64,000 bases of DNA from Tritrichomonas musculus (Eukaryota; Parabasalia; Tritrichomonadida; Tritrichomonadidae): NCBI GenBank assembly GCA_039105265.1, contig JAPFFF010000057.1:806001-870000 (forward strand), in the 5' to 3' direction. Shown in pieces: positions 52,028 through 62,500 of the stretch (within the stretch, counting starts at the first letter, position 1; the number at the start of each line of letters is the position of its first letter). The notes under the pieces are model-generated. The model did not search any database. It was not told the origin of the DNA and saw only the letters and a program-made list of their open reading frames with translations. The translations under genes were made by a program, and so were the position numbers.

Positions 52028-54700
52028 GGAAACCTATATGCAAATGGATATGGAGTTGAACAAGATTATAATAAAGCTAAAGAATATTATGAATTATCAG
52101 CTCAACAAAATAATTCATATGCATTTAATAATTTAGGATATCTTTATTATAATGGATATGGAGTTAAACAAGATTATAATAAAGCTAAAGAATATTATGA
52201 ATTATCAGCTCAACGAAATAATTCATCTGCATTTAATTATTTAGGAAATCTTTATATTAATGGATATGGAGTTAAACAAGATTATAATAAAGCTAAAGAA
52301 TATTATGAATTATCAGCTCAACAAAATAATTCATATGCATTTAATAATTTAGGATATCTTTATTATAATGGATATGGAGTTAAACAAGATTATAATAAAG
52401 CTAAAGAATATTATGAATTATCAGCTCAACGAAATAATTCATCTGCATTTAATTATTTAGGAAATCTTTATATTAATGGATATGGAGTTAAACAAGATTA
52501 TAATAAAGCTAAAGAATATTATGAATTATCAGCTCAACAAAATAATTCAGATGCATTTATTAATTTAGGAAACCTATATGCAAATGGATATGGAGTTGAA
52601 CAAGATTATAATAAAGCTAAAGAATATTATGAATTATCAGCTAAACAAAATAATTCATATGCATTTAATAATTTAGGAAATCTTTATGAAAAAGGACAAG
52701 GAGTTAAACAAGATTATAATAAAGCTAAAGAATATTATGAATTATCAGCTCAACGAAATAATTCAGATGCATTTAATTATTTAGGAAATCTTTATGAAAA
52801 AGGACAAGGAGTTAAACAAGATTATAATAAAGCTAAAGAATATTATGAATTATCAGCTCAACAAAATAATTCAGATGCATTTAATTATTTAGGAAATCTT
52901 TATATTAATGGATATGGAGTTAAACAAGATTATAATAAAGCTATAAAATATTATGAATTATCAGCTCAACAAAATAATTCAAATGCATTATTTAATTTAG
53001 GAAATCTTTATTGCTTTGGACACGGAGTTAAACAAGATTATATCAAAGTTAAAAAATACTATGTATTATCGGCTAAACAAAACAATTCAAAAGCACTATA
53101 TAATTTAGGAAATCTTTATTATAATGGACAAGGAATGAAACAAGATTATAACAAAGCTAAAGAATATTATGAACTATCAGCTAAACAAAATAATTCTGAT
53201 GCATTATATAAGTTAGGTCTTCTTTATGAAAAAGGACAAGGAGTTAAACAAGATTATAATAAAGCTAAAGAATATTATGAACTTTCCGCAAAACTAAATA
53301 ATTCAGAAGCACTATATAATTTAGGAAATCTTTATGCGCATGGACATGGAGTAAAACAAGACAATAATAAAGCAAAAAAATATTATGAATTATCATCAAA
53401 ACAAAGCAATTCATATATATTAAATAAGTTGGGAAATCTTAATACAAATAAACAAAAAGATAAACTAAATTGTAATAAAATATTAAAAAAATATTATGAT
53501 AAGCCAGTGAAACAAAATAATTCAAATTCGTCTAATAATTTGGGAAAAGTTATTAAAAATGGATTTGGAATAGAGCAGGATCGTTTTAAATTATTGTTAT
53601 CAGATAATTCAGATGCGTATAATTATTTAGGTGATATAGGAATAATAAGGAAACAAGATTATAAGAAAGCTGAAGAATATTATAAAAAAAATGTATGAAA
53701 ATTAATTCCAATGCATTTGTTGATTTAGGAAATCTCTATTATTATGGACAAGGAAGAAAATATGATTATAATAAAGCTAAAGAATATTATGAATTATCAG
53801 CTAAACAAAATAATTCATATGCATTTAATAATTTAGGAAACCTATATGCAAATGGATATGGAGTTGAACAAGATTATAATAAAGCTAAAGAATATTATGA
53901 ATTATCAGCTCAACAAAACAATTCAGAAGCATTTAATAATTTAGGAGATCTTTATGAAAAAGGATATGGAGTTAAACAAGATTATAATAAAGCTAAAGAA
54001 TATTATGAACTATCAGCTCAACAAAATAATTCATATGCATTTAATTGTTTAGGAACTCTTTATTATTATGGTCACGGAGTTAAACAAGATTATAATAAAG
54101 CTAAAGAATATTATGAACTATCAGCTAAACAAAATAATTCATATGCTTATATTTGTTTAGGAAATCTTTATTATTTTGGTCACGGAGTTGAACGAGATTA
54201 TAATAAAGTTATAGAATATTATGAATTATCAGCTCAACAAAATAATTCATATGCATTTAATTGTTTAGGATTTCTTTATGAGAAAGGAATAGGAGTTGAA
54301 CAAGATTATAATAAAGCTAAAGAATATTATGAATTATTAGCTCAACAAAATAATTCATCTGCATTTAATTGTTTAGGAACTCTTTATTATTATGGTCACG
54401 GAGTTAAACAAGATTATAATAAAGCTAAAGAATATTATGAACTATCAGCTAAACAAAATAATTCATATGCATTATTTAATTTAGGAAATCTTTATTATTA
54501 TGGTCACGGAGTTAAACAAGATTATAATAAAGCTAAAGAATATTATGAATTATCAGCTAAACAAAATAATTCATCTGCATTTAATTGTTTAGGATATCTT
54601 TATTATAATGGATATGGAGTTAAACAAGATTATAATAAAGCTAAAGAATATTATGAATTGTCAATTAAAAGCAACAATAAATTAGCATATTTAAATATGG
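51697..54700 (+). repeat. 108-bp Sel1-encoding tandem array
   Basis: Near-identical 108-bp units (36 codons). The block at 52101-52316 is repeated almost perfectly at 52317-52532, a 216-bp two-unit duplication, which points to recent unequal exchange. Confidence 0.9.
52028..53698 (+). pseudogene. In-frame continuation of the Sel1 array after the TGA
   Basis: 557 codons open in the same frame as the kinase part, with about 15 Sel1 units (GYGVKQDYNKAKEYYELSAQ). The repeats contain no Met until 53135, so a frame search shows only the last 187 codons. The final units (LNTNKQKDKLNCNKILKK, IKNGFGIEQDR) are degenerate. The frame ends at TGA just after an eight-A run, while the next Sel1 units continue in the frame beginning at 53695, so a one-base slip probably separates them. 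Confidence 0.75.
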
Positions 54701-56688
54701 GCAATTTGTATAGAAAAGTAAAAGATTATTCACTATCAATGAATTATTACAGATTGGCTGCTCAATGTAATTATTCCGATGCTATTTATAAAATTGGAAA
54801 TCTTTATTTGAAAGGACATGGCGTTGAAAAAAATTATTTGAAAGCGAAAAATTTCTATGAGCAATCAGCAGATAGAAACAATTCAAAAGCACTTATTAAA
54901 TTGGGAAAACTTTATTACAATGGGCAAGGAGTCAAACAAGATTATTACAAAGCAAAAGAATATTATGAACAGTCAGGAAGACAAGGAAACTCGAAAGCGC
55001 TTTTTGAGATTGGAAAGCTTTATTTTGAAGGTCAGGGAGTTAAACAAAATTATGACAAAGCAAAAGAATATTATGAAATGTCATCATACAACAACAATCC
55101 AGATGGACTCTTCTTTCTTGGCGTTTTTTATTCGCGAGGAGATATTCTTGAAGTCAACATTCGGCTGGCTGTTCAGTACTTCCTGAAATCAATTGAAATT
55201 CATTATGATCAAGTAAAAGTATACAATAATGTAGATAACTGTTATTATATTAAAAGCATCTACAACAATTATTTCTATCACTCATATAATGACCTTGGCT
55301 TGATTTATCTCACAATTTATGAAGACATCGAAAATGCGACTAAATACATCAAGGAGTCAGCATTTGGTGAATATCCGTTTGGACAGAACAACTTCGGACT
55401 TCTAAATGAAATTTATCTTAATGAACTCGGGAATGCAGAATACATGTATCAGCGATCATCAAAACATAATTTTGCACTCGCATTTTATAATCTAGGTCAT
55501 TTTAAAGAGAAAGAAACACAAGAAAAGACCGAAGAAAGAAAAGGAAAAGAAAATCAAGATTCAGAAGAATACATTGAATACTACAAGAAAGCATCAGACA
55601 GTGAAGATTGTCCATTGATATTCCACAACCGTCAATATTATGACAAACGACTTGAAATATCAAAGATATTCATTATTTGTATGACGAATCTGAAGCTTTG
55701 TGAATATTATTTCAATAAAGGGGAATTAGAAGAATCGAATAAATATTTCACAAGATCATTGTCAAAGCTTTTGAACAACAGCGAACATTCAACATTTCAG
55801 ATTAAAATTGAAGAAGGAGACACCAAAACATTTTTCTCATATCTTCAAAATTTCATTTTGAGTTTTCCATTATTCAATCTGGGCAATCAGACAAATTTGA
55901 CATTAGAAATAAGCACGGGCAATAATGTCAAATCGAAGCAAAGCCAAGAGAGTTCATCACAAACAAATGAAAAAAATCAAGTTGAAAATATTGAAGACAA
56001 ATGTTATAAAGGAAATGACAAACTAAACCAGATTGACAATCAAGAAACGATAGGAAAAATCAAAGAAATGAAATATCTTGATGATAATGTGATGCAAAAA
56101 GAATCAGAAATGGAAAATGGAAAAGTAGTACAATCAAATGAGCGCGTGATTGACGGTATGAATTCAAGAGAAGAAGGTGAAACGAAGATGAATAAAGAAA
56201 TAAAAACATTCAAATCAGTGAGAAAAACACATCCACGTGAAAATGATATAACAAACTTGATTGTCAATCAAGAAATGATAGAAAAAATAGAAGAGAGGAA
56301 ATATCTTGAGAATAAAGGAATCAAGAAAGAAATAGATATGGCAAATATAATAGAAGAACAAGTGTTTGAGTGTGTGAATGACAATATAAATTCGATCGAA
56401 GAAGAAGGAATGAATAAAAACGAAGAAATAAGAACATTCAAAGATGGGAGTGAAATATTTGAATTCATTGTTTCAAGCGAGAAATATAAAAATGTTTTTG
56501 AAGAAGAAATTCACAAAATCATTCAAGTTATGAATGACATCATCTACACGCCTCCATATCCAATTTTATTTGGTCGAATCAACATTTCGAAACTTAAGCC
56601 GAAAGAAATAAAATATCCATTTCGGAAAGAAATCAACGAACTGTTTTATGAAGGTCTTGGACTTGATGAATTCAAATATAACAAATAA
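53695..56688 (+). CDS. Sel1 protein, C-terminal portion of the kinase-Sel1 gene, with conserved C-terminal module
   Basis: 997 codons in the frame following the A-run slip; its ATG (53695) overlaps the TGA of the preceding frame as ATGA, but there is no sign that it is a real start since it begins mid-Sel1 unit. About 14 Sel1 units (to ~residue 500) are followed by more degenerate ones, a helical region (SEDCPLIFHN, LKLCEYYFNKGELEESNKYF), a charged low-complexity linker (~760-930) and a C-terminal module: EEEIHKIIQVMNDIIY, YPILFGRINISKLKPKE, INELFYEGLGLDEF. The same module ends the relic at 58795. With 50417-53698 it formed one ~2090-residue protein. Confidence 0.85.
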   Translation: MKINSNAFVDLGNLYYYGQGRKYDYNKAKEYYELSAKQNNSYAFNNLGNLYANGYGVEQDYNKAKEYYELSAQQNNSEAFNNLGDLYEKGYGVKQDYNKAKEYYELSAQQNNSYAFNCLGTLYYYGHGVKQDYNKAKEYYELSAKQNNSYAYICLGNLYYFGHGVERDYNKVIEYYELSAQQNNSYAFNCLGFLYEKGIGVEQDYNKAKEYYELLAQQNNSSAFNCLGTLYYYGHGVKQDYNKAKEYYELSAKQNNSYALFNLGNLYYYGHGVKQDYNKAKEYYELSAKQNNSSAFNCLGYLYYNGYGVKQDYNKAKEYYELSIKSNNKLAYLNMGNLYRKVKDYSLSMNYYRLAAQCNYSDAIYKIGNLYLKGHGVEKNYLKAKNFYEQSADRNNSKALIKLGKLYYNGQGVKQDYYKAKEYYEQSGRQGNSKALFEIGKLYFEGQGVKQNYDKAKEYYEMSSYNNNPDGLFFLGVFYSRGDILEVNIRLAVQYFLKSIEIHYDQVKVYNNVDNCYYIKSIYNNYFYHSYNDLGLIYLTIYEDIENATKYIKESAFGEYPFGQNNFGLLNEIYLNELGNAEYMYQRSSKHNFALAFYNLGHFKEKETQEKTEERKGKENQDSEEYIEYYKKASDSEDCPLIFHNRQYYDKRLEISKIFIICMTNLKLCEYYFNKGELEESNKYFTRSLSKLLNNSEHSTFQIKIEEGDTKTFFSYLQNFILSFPLFNLGNQTNLTLEISTGNNVKSKQSQESSSQTNEKNQVENIEDKCYKGNDKLNQIDNQETIGKIKEMKYLDDNVMQKESEMENGKVVQSNERVIDGMNSREEGETKMNKEIKTFKSVRKTHPRENDITNLIVNQEMIEKIEERKYLENKGIKKEIDMANIIEEQVFECVNDNINSIEEEGMNKNEEIRTFKDGSEIFEFIVSSEKYKNVFEEEIHKIIQVMNDIIYTPPYPILFGRINISKLKPKEIKYPFRKEINELFYEGLGLDEFKYNK

Positions 56689-57555
56689 GCATAAAATGTT
56701 TTATATTTAAATTGACGATCATTTAATTCAAGTTTCATAAATTTAATATAAAACATTTCATTTAATAATAAAAATTTTAATTTCATTTACGTTTTATATG
56801 ATTTTTATAAGAATTTTCACTTTTATTTTGAATCCTCTTTTACCTATGAAATCATAACTCATTGTTTGATGAATCAAAATTACAAGAATTGAAGTTTTAG
56901 TTTATACGAACTCATAGTTTGAAGAATTGATTTGAATATCTAAGCAAATAATATGTCATATTTTCTTTACATTAAAGGTCAAGTGTCCATTTCAATCATA
57001 AAAAATATTGGAACAATAAAAATTTCAATGAAAATTGAGAATACAAATCACTGTTTGAAAAATCCTCTAAAATTAATGCATAGCAAGACACTGATTAATT
57101 TATATTTCATTTTTTTTTTTTTTTTTAAACTTATTTTATGACTTTCACAAGCCCTTTTAGAAACTGAATAAAATAACGTTTTCATTAAGAGAGACCGTTT
57201 ATCACTAAGAACAACCATTTATGAAAGTAAAGAAAAACTTTAATGTAAAGAAAATATGGGAGATGGTTTATGCCTACACCACTTTTTCAAAGGACTCTAT
57301 TTTTCTTTATTTTTTATATTTTTATAATTTTGGAATGAAACATTATTTCATGAATATTTTAGTAAATTCCTAATATTCTAAAGGAGTAGTTTTTAATTTA
57401 TCTAAAAAACAAATAGATGTAATTTTCTCATGAAGAAGCTGAATACAGATAAAATAAGTAAAAATTAGCAATGCTTTGTTCATTTAATAACATATGACGA
57501 TCATTTTTTTGACCTAATAAGAAATTAAAAAAAAAATTTTTACGAAATATCATCA
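56689..57555. other. Intergenic between the kinase-Sel1 gene and its relic
   Basis: AT-rich. The frame at 56953-57141 has no recognised motif, and a T run lies near 57112-57126. Confidence 0.5.
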
Positions 57556-57558
57556 TGT

Positions 57559-58795
57559 ATGAACAATTCATATGCACTTTTATCATTAGGACAACTATAC
57601 GAAAAAGGTCTCTGTGCCAAACAAAATTGTTTTACAGCACTACAATATTATACATTATCATCTAAATTAAACAATTCTGAAACTTTCTTTTATCTTGCAA
57701 CGTTGTACTCAACTAGAATTCCTTTTGAACCTGACATTTTTTCCGAATATGTATTAAATAGATGCATTGAAACATATTCGGAAAAATGGATTGATAGCGA
57801 ATCTTTTCACTACATCAAAGAAAAGTATTTGTATCGTTCAAAAAATGATCCTGGACTGATTTATTTTACTTTTTATAATGATATTGATAAAGCCACAAAA
57901 TAATTTTGGTTTATTAAATCAATTTTATTTGAATGATGTTGATAATGCGAAGTACATGTACCAAAAGGCCTCTCAAAAAAAGGCTTTTATCTCGCAGAAT
58001 ACAACCTTGGATATTTGATGGAGAAACATAATTGATGCTCTTGATCATTATATAAAAGCTTCTGATAATGAGGATCAACCTTTAATTTTCCACAACTTTG
58101 AACATGTTGATTTGAGGCTTGAGACTTCGAAGACGAATTTGAAAATTTGTTATTTTTATTTGTCACAGCCAAATAAAGTTGAAGCTGCCAGAAAATATTT
58201 CATAAGATCATTCTCCAAAATAATATCAGACAAAGGTAAATTTATGTTTCATAATAATATTAATTATAATAATAATGAATAACAAAATCCTTTCTCTTAT
58301 CTAAAAAGCTTCATTTTAAACTCTCCAAAATTTAATCTAATAAATCAGTCTGATTTAAATCCAGAGATAAAAAAATTAATTTCTGAATGTGGCGATGATT
58401 TGCGTTTGCACTTCAATTGTGACGATGAAGAGTGCAGATTTGTTATTGAAGATCCAGGTGATTTGTTCGATTCTGTTTTGAGTCATGAAATTGAAAATCA
58501 TCAAAATTGTGAATGCATTGATGAATGTTGTGAAGAACCGACTTCGAATAATTGCAGATATAAAACAACGAATTTTATTAGAGATCAAAATAAAGATATC
58601 AAAAATATATTTTTAGATGAAATTTTAGATATAATTCAAGTGATGGAATCAATACTGTACAGTAATAGATACAGCATTTTATTTGGTCGAATCTCACTAT
58701 TTAAAAGAAAAAATAAAAAAAAAGATAATATTTATCCACGTGGTGAAAACATCAATGATTTATTCTATGAAGGATTTGGTTTTGATTTGCTGTAA
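57559..58795 (+). pseudogene. Decayed paralogue of the kinase-Sel1 gene (C-terminal part)
   Basis: Tandem relative of 53695-56688. Pieces in order: one or two Sel1 units (NNSYALLSLGQLYEKGL), DPGLIYFTFYNDIDKATK, NFGLLNQFYLNDVDNAKYMY in a second frame, HYIKASDNEDQPLIFHNFEH (compare YKKASDSEDCPLIFHN), SYLKSFILNSPKFNLINQSD, and an intact last part from 58400 with LDEILDIIQVMESILY, YSILFGRISLFKRK and INDLFYEGFGFDLL. Several frame changes and stops, and no kinase domain or main Sel1 array. The last 131 codons remain open and could be under residual constraint. Confidence 0.85.
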
Positions 58796-59301
58796 TTATT
58801 ATTTAAAGCTTAATTAGAATATACTTAACGGAGTAATCTCATTTTGAATTATAATAAAATTTTAACTTAGAATTTTTAAATGTGTTTGTCTCAATTTTTT
58901 TCATTTCAAATCAACTTTTTGAAAATCGATTGAATAATACAATCCAAAAGCATGTTTCATCAATTTTCATTTAAATAATTACTTTTACTAACAAAAATAA
59001 TATATAAAAATTAAATGACCATTATTCCCACAAAAAAAGTAGGCGATTTAGAGGTGCCAACGAAAATAACGTATTTTTAGATACAATATTTTGTATTTAT
59101 CTCCACATCCAAAGGATATTTTTCAAAAACACATTTATAATTGTTTATATACATGAGTTTAATTGAATAATATAATCTTTTTTCATCATAAAATTTATAA
59201 ATAAAAAATTTTCATAAAAATAAAAATTGATAAGAAAGTCAATTTAACACAAGTTTGGCCATTGAATCAACTAACTAACTAATAATAATAAGTAGTATAT
59301 A
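58796..59301. other. Intergenic, nothing recognised
   Basis: AT-rich spacer, apart from a short gtgccaacgaaaataacg stretch near 59055. No gene. Confidence 0.5.
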
Positions 59302-59356
59302 TAAATGGCGTGATTATTTAACGTCCCTTCGGTCCGTCAAATAATCCCTCCATTTA
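59302..59356 (+). repeat. Hairpin upstream of the giant frame
   Basis: taaatgg pairs with ccattta at the base, then gattatttaacg pairs with cgtcaaataatc (one mismatch) around a tcccttcggtc apex. A 19-bp discontinuous stem in a locally GC-richer segment. Could be a foldback insertion or a structured 5' region. Confidence 0.6.
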
Positions 59357-59378
59357 CGCCCTATTCAAGCCTATAAAT

Positions 59379-59466
59379 GGCCTAAATTGGTTGTTTTACA
59401 GCTTGTAGAAGACCCCTAGTTGAAGCCCTCAGAGGCCTAAAATTGGTTGTTTTGAAGTTGTTGAGA
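59379..59466 (+). repeat. Imperfect direct repeat (ggcctaaattggttgtttt)
   Basis: ggcctaaattggttgttttacagcttgt-type unit at 59379, repeated 55 bp later at 59434. Lies between the hairpin and the giant frame. Confidence 0.7.
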
Positions 59467-59569
59467 CGAACTTTTTGACCTCAATTTGTCGTAGAGACAA
59501 AAAAATTATATAAAAAATAGCTTAAAAACCTATGATTAAAATTTATTTATATTTAAAATCTGATAAAGA

Positions 59570-62500
59570 ATGTCGGCTGTCTCAGTAGATGGATTAAAAA
59601 CTTTTATGCAAACGAATTGTTCTGTACTAGCAAATAATGAAATAGTAAATTGGATTGATGCTTTTACTTCAGAAGAGGACCGTGAATATGCCTGCAGACT
59701 CTTAATAGAAACAGCAACATTAAGTACTTGGGAAACATACAACTTTCAGGAAAATAAATCTAATATTGAATTTCATATTGATGCTGCTGATAATTTAGAC
59801 AATGTGATTAAAATTATACAAGAAGCAAGATATAAAAGATTAGGTTTAGATTATCCTGCAAAATATGCAGACCTTATCGACCAAGTTGGTTGGACAGAAG
59901 ATGAAGCAAGATATTATTTCCGTATTTGGAAGAAAGCATACCAATCTCCCCTGTGTTTTGAAGAAAAGTTGAATGATTATATGAAGCCAGAAAATTGTAT
60001 TTTCTCAGCAAGGAGAGCTCATTATTTTATATATTATAAGATGGTTGATGATTTTTTGAAAGAAGTCAAAGGTTGTGAAATTGCAGATTGGCAGACTAAA
60101 ACAGAGTCTAATCAGGCAATTAATTTATTCAATAACGTCAAAGGAGACCTAATTATTATTCAAGCTTCTGATTTTCTTCCAATTCTCTGGGATTTCACAT
60201 TTGACGGCGATTCTCAAACACAAGAAACTCAAGCAGCAACCTTTTGGAGTTACGTTAATGGTGAAAAAAAGAATGAGAATTTTTTAACGAAAGAGAACGG
60301 TGAAGCAATATTAAAGAAAAGTCTGCCTATTTTATTAGTTTCTTATGCTGTTTTGGTTCTTCAATCACATGGTCACAGGTTAACAGGATATAATTTAGCT
60401 AGAGAATATGCTTCTGCCAATAATCCTTTTGTACAATTACAGGTCATAGAAAGACTAAAGCACTTAGAATGGCATAAATGCGTTGTTGGTAATGAGATAA
60501 TAAAAGAACAAGCTATTAAATTATATGATGATGCAGGATATTATGCAAATCAGCATATCGACCAAATAAATTTTGAACAATTTAAGCAAGATTGGGATGC
60601 TTATTTAGCCAGTCAACAACGCATTTATGCGGAAAGAGAAATAGATAATATAATATCAATATTTGATGGAGCTCAAGATATTGGACAGTATATGGCAGAA
60701 CAATATAAGAAAATATATTTATCAACAGAGAATGGTATTCTAGAAGCAAAAGCAGGAATAGAAAAGAGAATCAAAGATGCTGCTGCTCTTATGGTTCAAA
60801 ATTGGCAGGTTATCAAAGCTGAAAAAGAAAAAGTTGTTAAAGTAGATGTTAATTTTCAAAGAGATATTACAAAAGATAAAAACATTAGAAGTTTAATCAA
60901 AGAATGGCTCGGTAGAGATTTCCCAAAACATCAGGAAGAAGATGTTCAGAAAAAATATGATGAATATTCTCAATTACCTCAAGATCAGGCAATACAAAAA
61001 ATAAATGTCGATGCTGCAAAATCAGAGGCTGCTTGGAAACAATTATATGATGAATGGATAAATATATTTAAGACAAAGATAATTGTAGATATGCCTCCTG
61101 GCCTCTTTAAGTATAATAACGATGAAAATAATGATGAAAATCAGGAAGAAATTGAAAAATATAATAAGACTATAAATGACTCAATTGATAATGGCTTAGA
61201 TGGAAAATATATAGCTTTGAAGAATGAAAACAAAGGAGATGCAGACGCAGCTTTAAAACAATTAAGAGAGGAAATAGAAAACGAATTACCAAAACTAAAA
61301 CAATTATCAATACCAAAAAATGATTTGATTGAAACATGCAGACCTTTTGAATATTTTGTATTCGTTGTGCAAAAACACTTCGATTTCAAGAAAATAGTCA
61401 GTGAATATGTAGAGAAAGTTTATCCAAAAACTATGGAAATAATCAAATATCAGCCAGGATATTATCAAACAAATCGTGCTAAAATTGATTTGTTGAATGA
61501 CCCAGAATGTAATTATGATGGCGTTATCAAAATGTTGGATGAAGAATTAGCCAAATTTGCTGCCCGAAAAGAGAAATGGTCAAAAGATCCGAATATACAA
61601 GCTTTGGTCAAAAGATATCCTGGGATTGCTACTTGGGAAGATATAGCTGGTCATTGTAAGAAAGATAAGGAAATAAAGCTGTATTTGCAGATAAAACAAT
61701 CATATTTACAAAGTCGTGGAAATCCTGATCCAGAAAGTACTGTGTTTGTTTTTATATTCAACAATGATTTTCATCATAAGTTTGTTGAAGAAGATATATC
61801 TCGGTGGTATAAAAAAACTTTTGATTCATCAAACCTTCCGGAAGAAATTGAACTCCCAGAAGAGATAGCAAGCACAACAAATCAATATTATCAAGATATT
61901 ACCGACCCTTTAGACTTAAAGAATTATATAGAAGTTGAGACGGTCTTCCGAGACTATAAAAAATTTGATAAAACAGCTAGAAAATGTAAAACTTTTGAAG
62001 AATATATTATCAAAAAAGGAGACCCATCACGTTATTCGTCTGAAAAGAGTTGTTTCCTTGCTAATATCAAAAAATTTACAGAATATTTTCTTCAAAAGAT
62101 AGAAGGTTGGAAGCAAGAAGACCAAGGCCTAAAAAGTGAACTATGGACTGATAAAAATAATAAAACTTGGGATATTACAAAAGCTATTGGGTTATGGGAT
62201 AGTATTTTTGAAGATCAACAATTAGGAGACCCTCAGAATGCTCTTGCCTTCTTTCATGAAAGAGGTATTTCAGTACAAGAAGGTATTAAATATCTTGTTG
62301 AAACAGCATCATTACAAAATAAGACAAAAGAAATAAATGGGGAATTCTTAAAGGCTATGGAAAGTTGGGGCCCTCCTGAACTTATGCAAAAAGTAATCAT
62401 AGATAATTATACTGATTTTGCAAACAAATTAGGAGGAGCTCAACAAGCAATGACTTTTTTGAAGAAGTTAGTCAACCCAGCAAAAGAATATTTAATATAC

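Noticed and set aside
56040-56468. Two minus-strand frames opposite the kinase-Sel1 C-terminus
   Set aside because: Shadows of the charged low-complexity linker on the plus strand.
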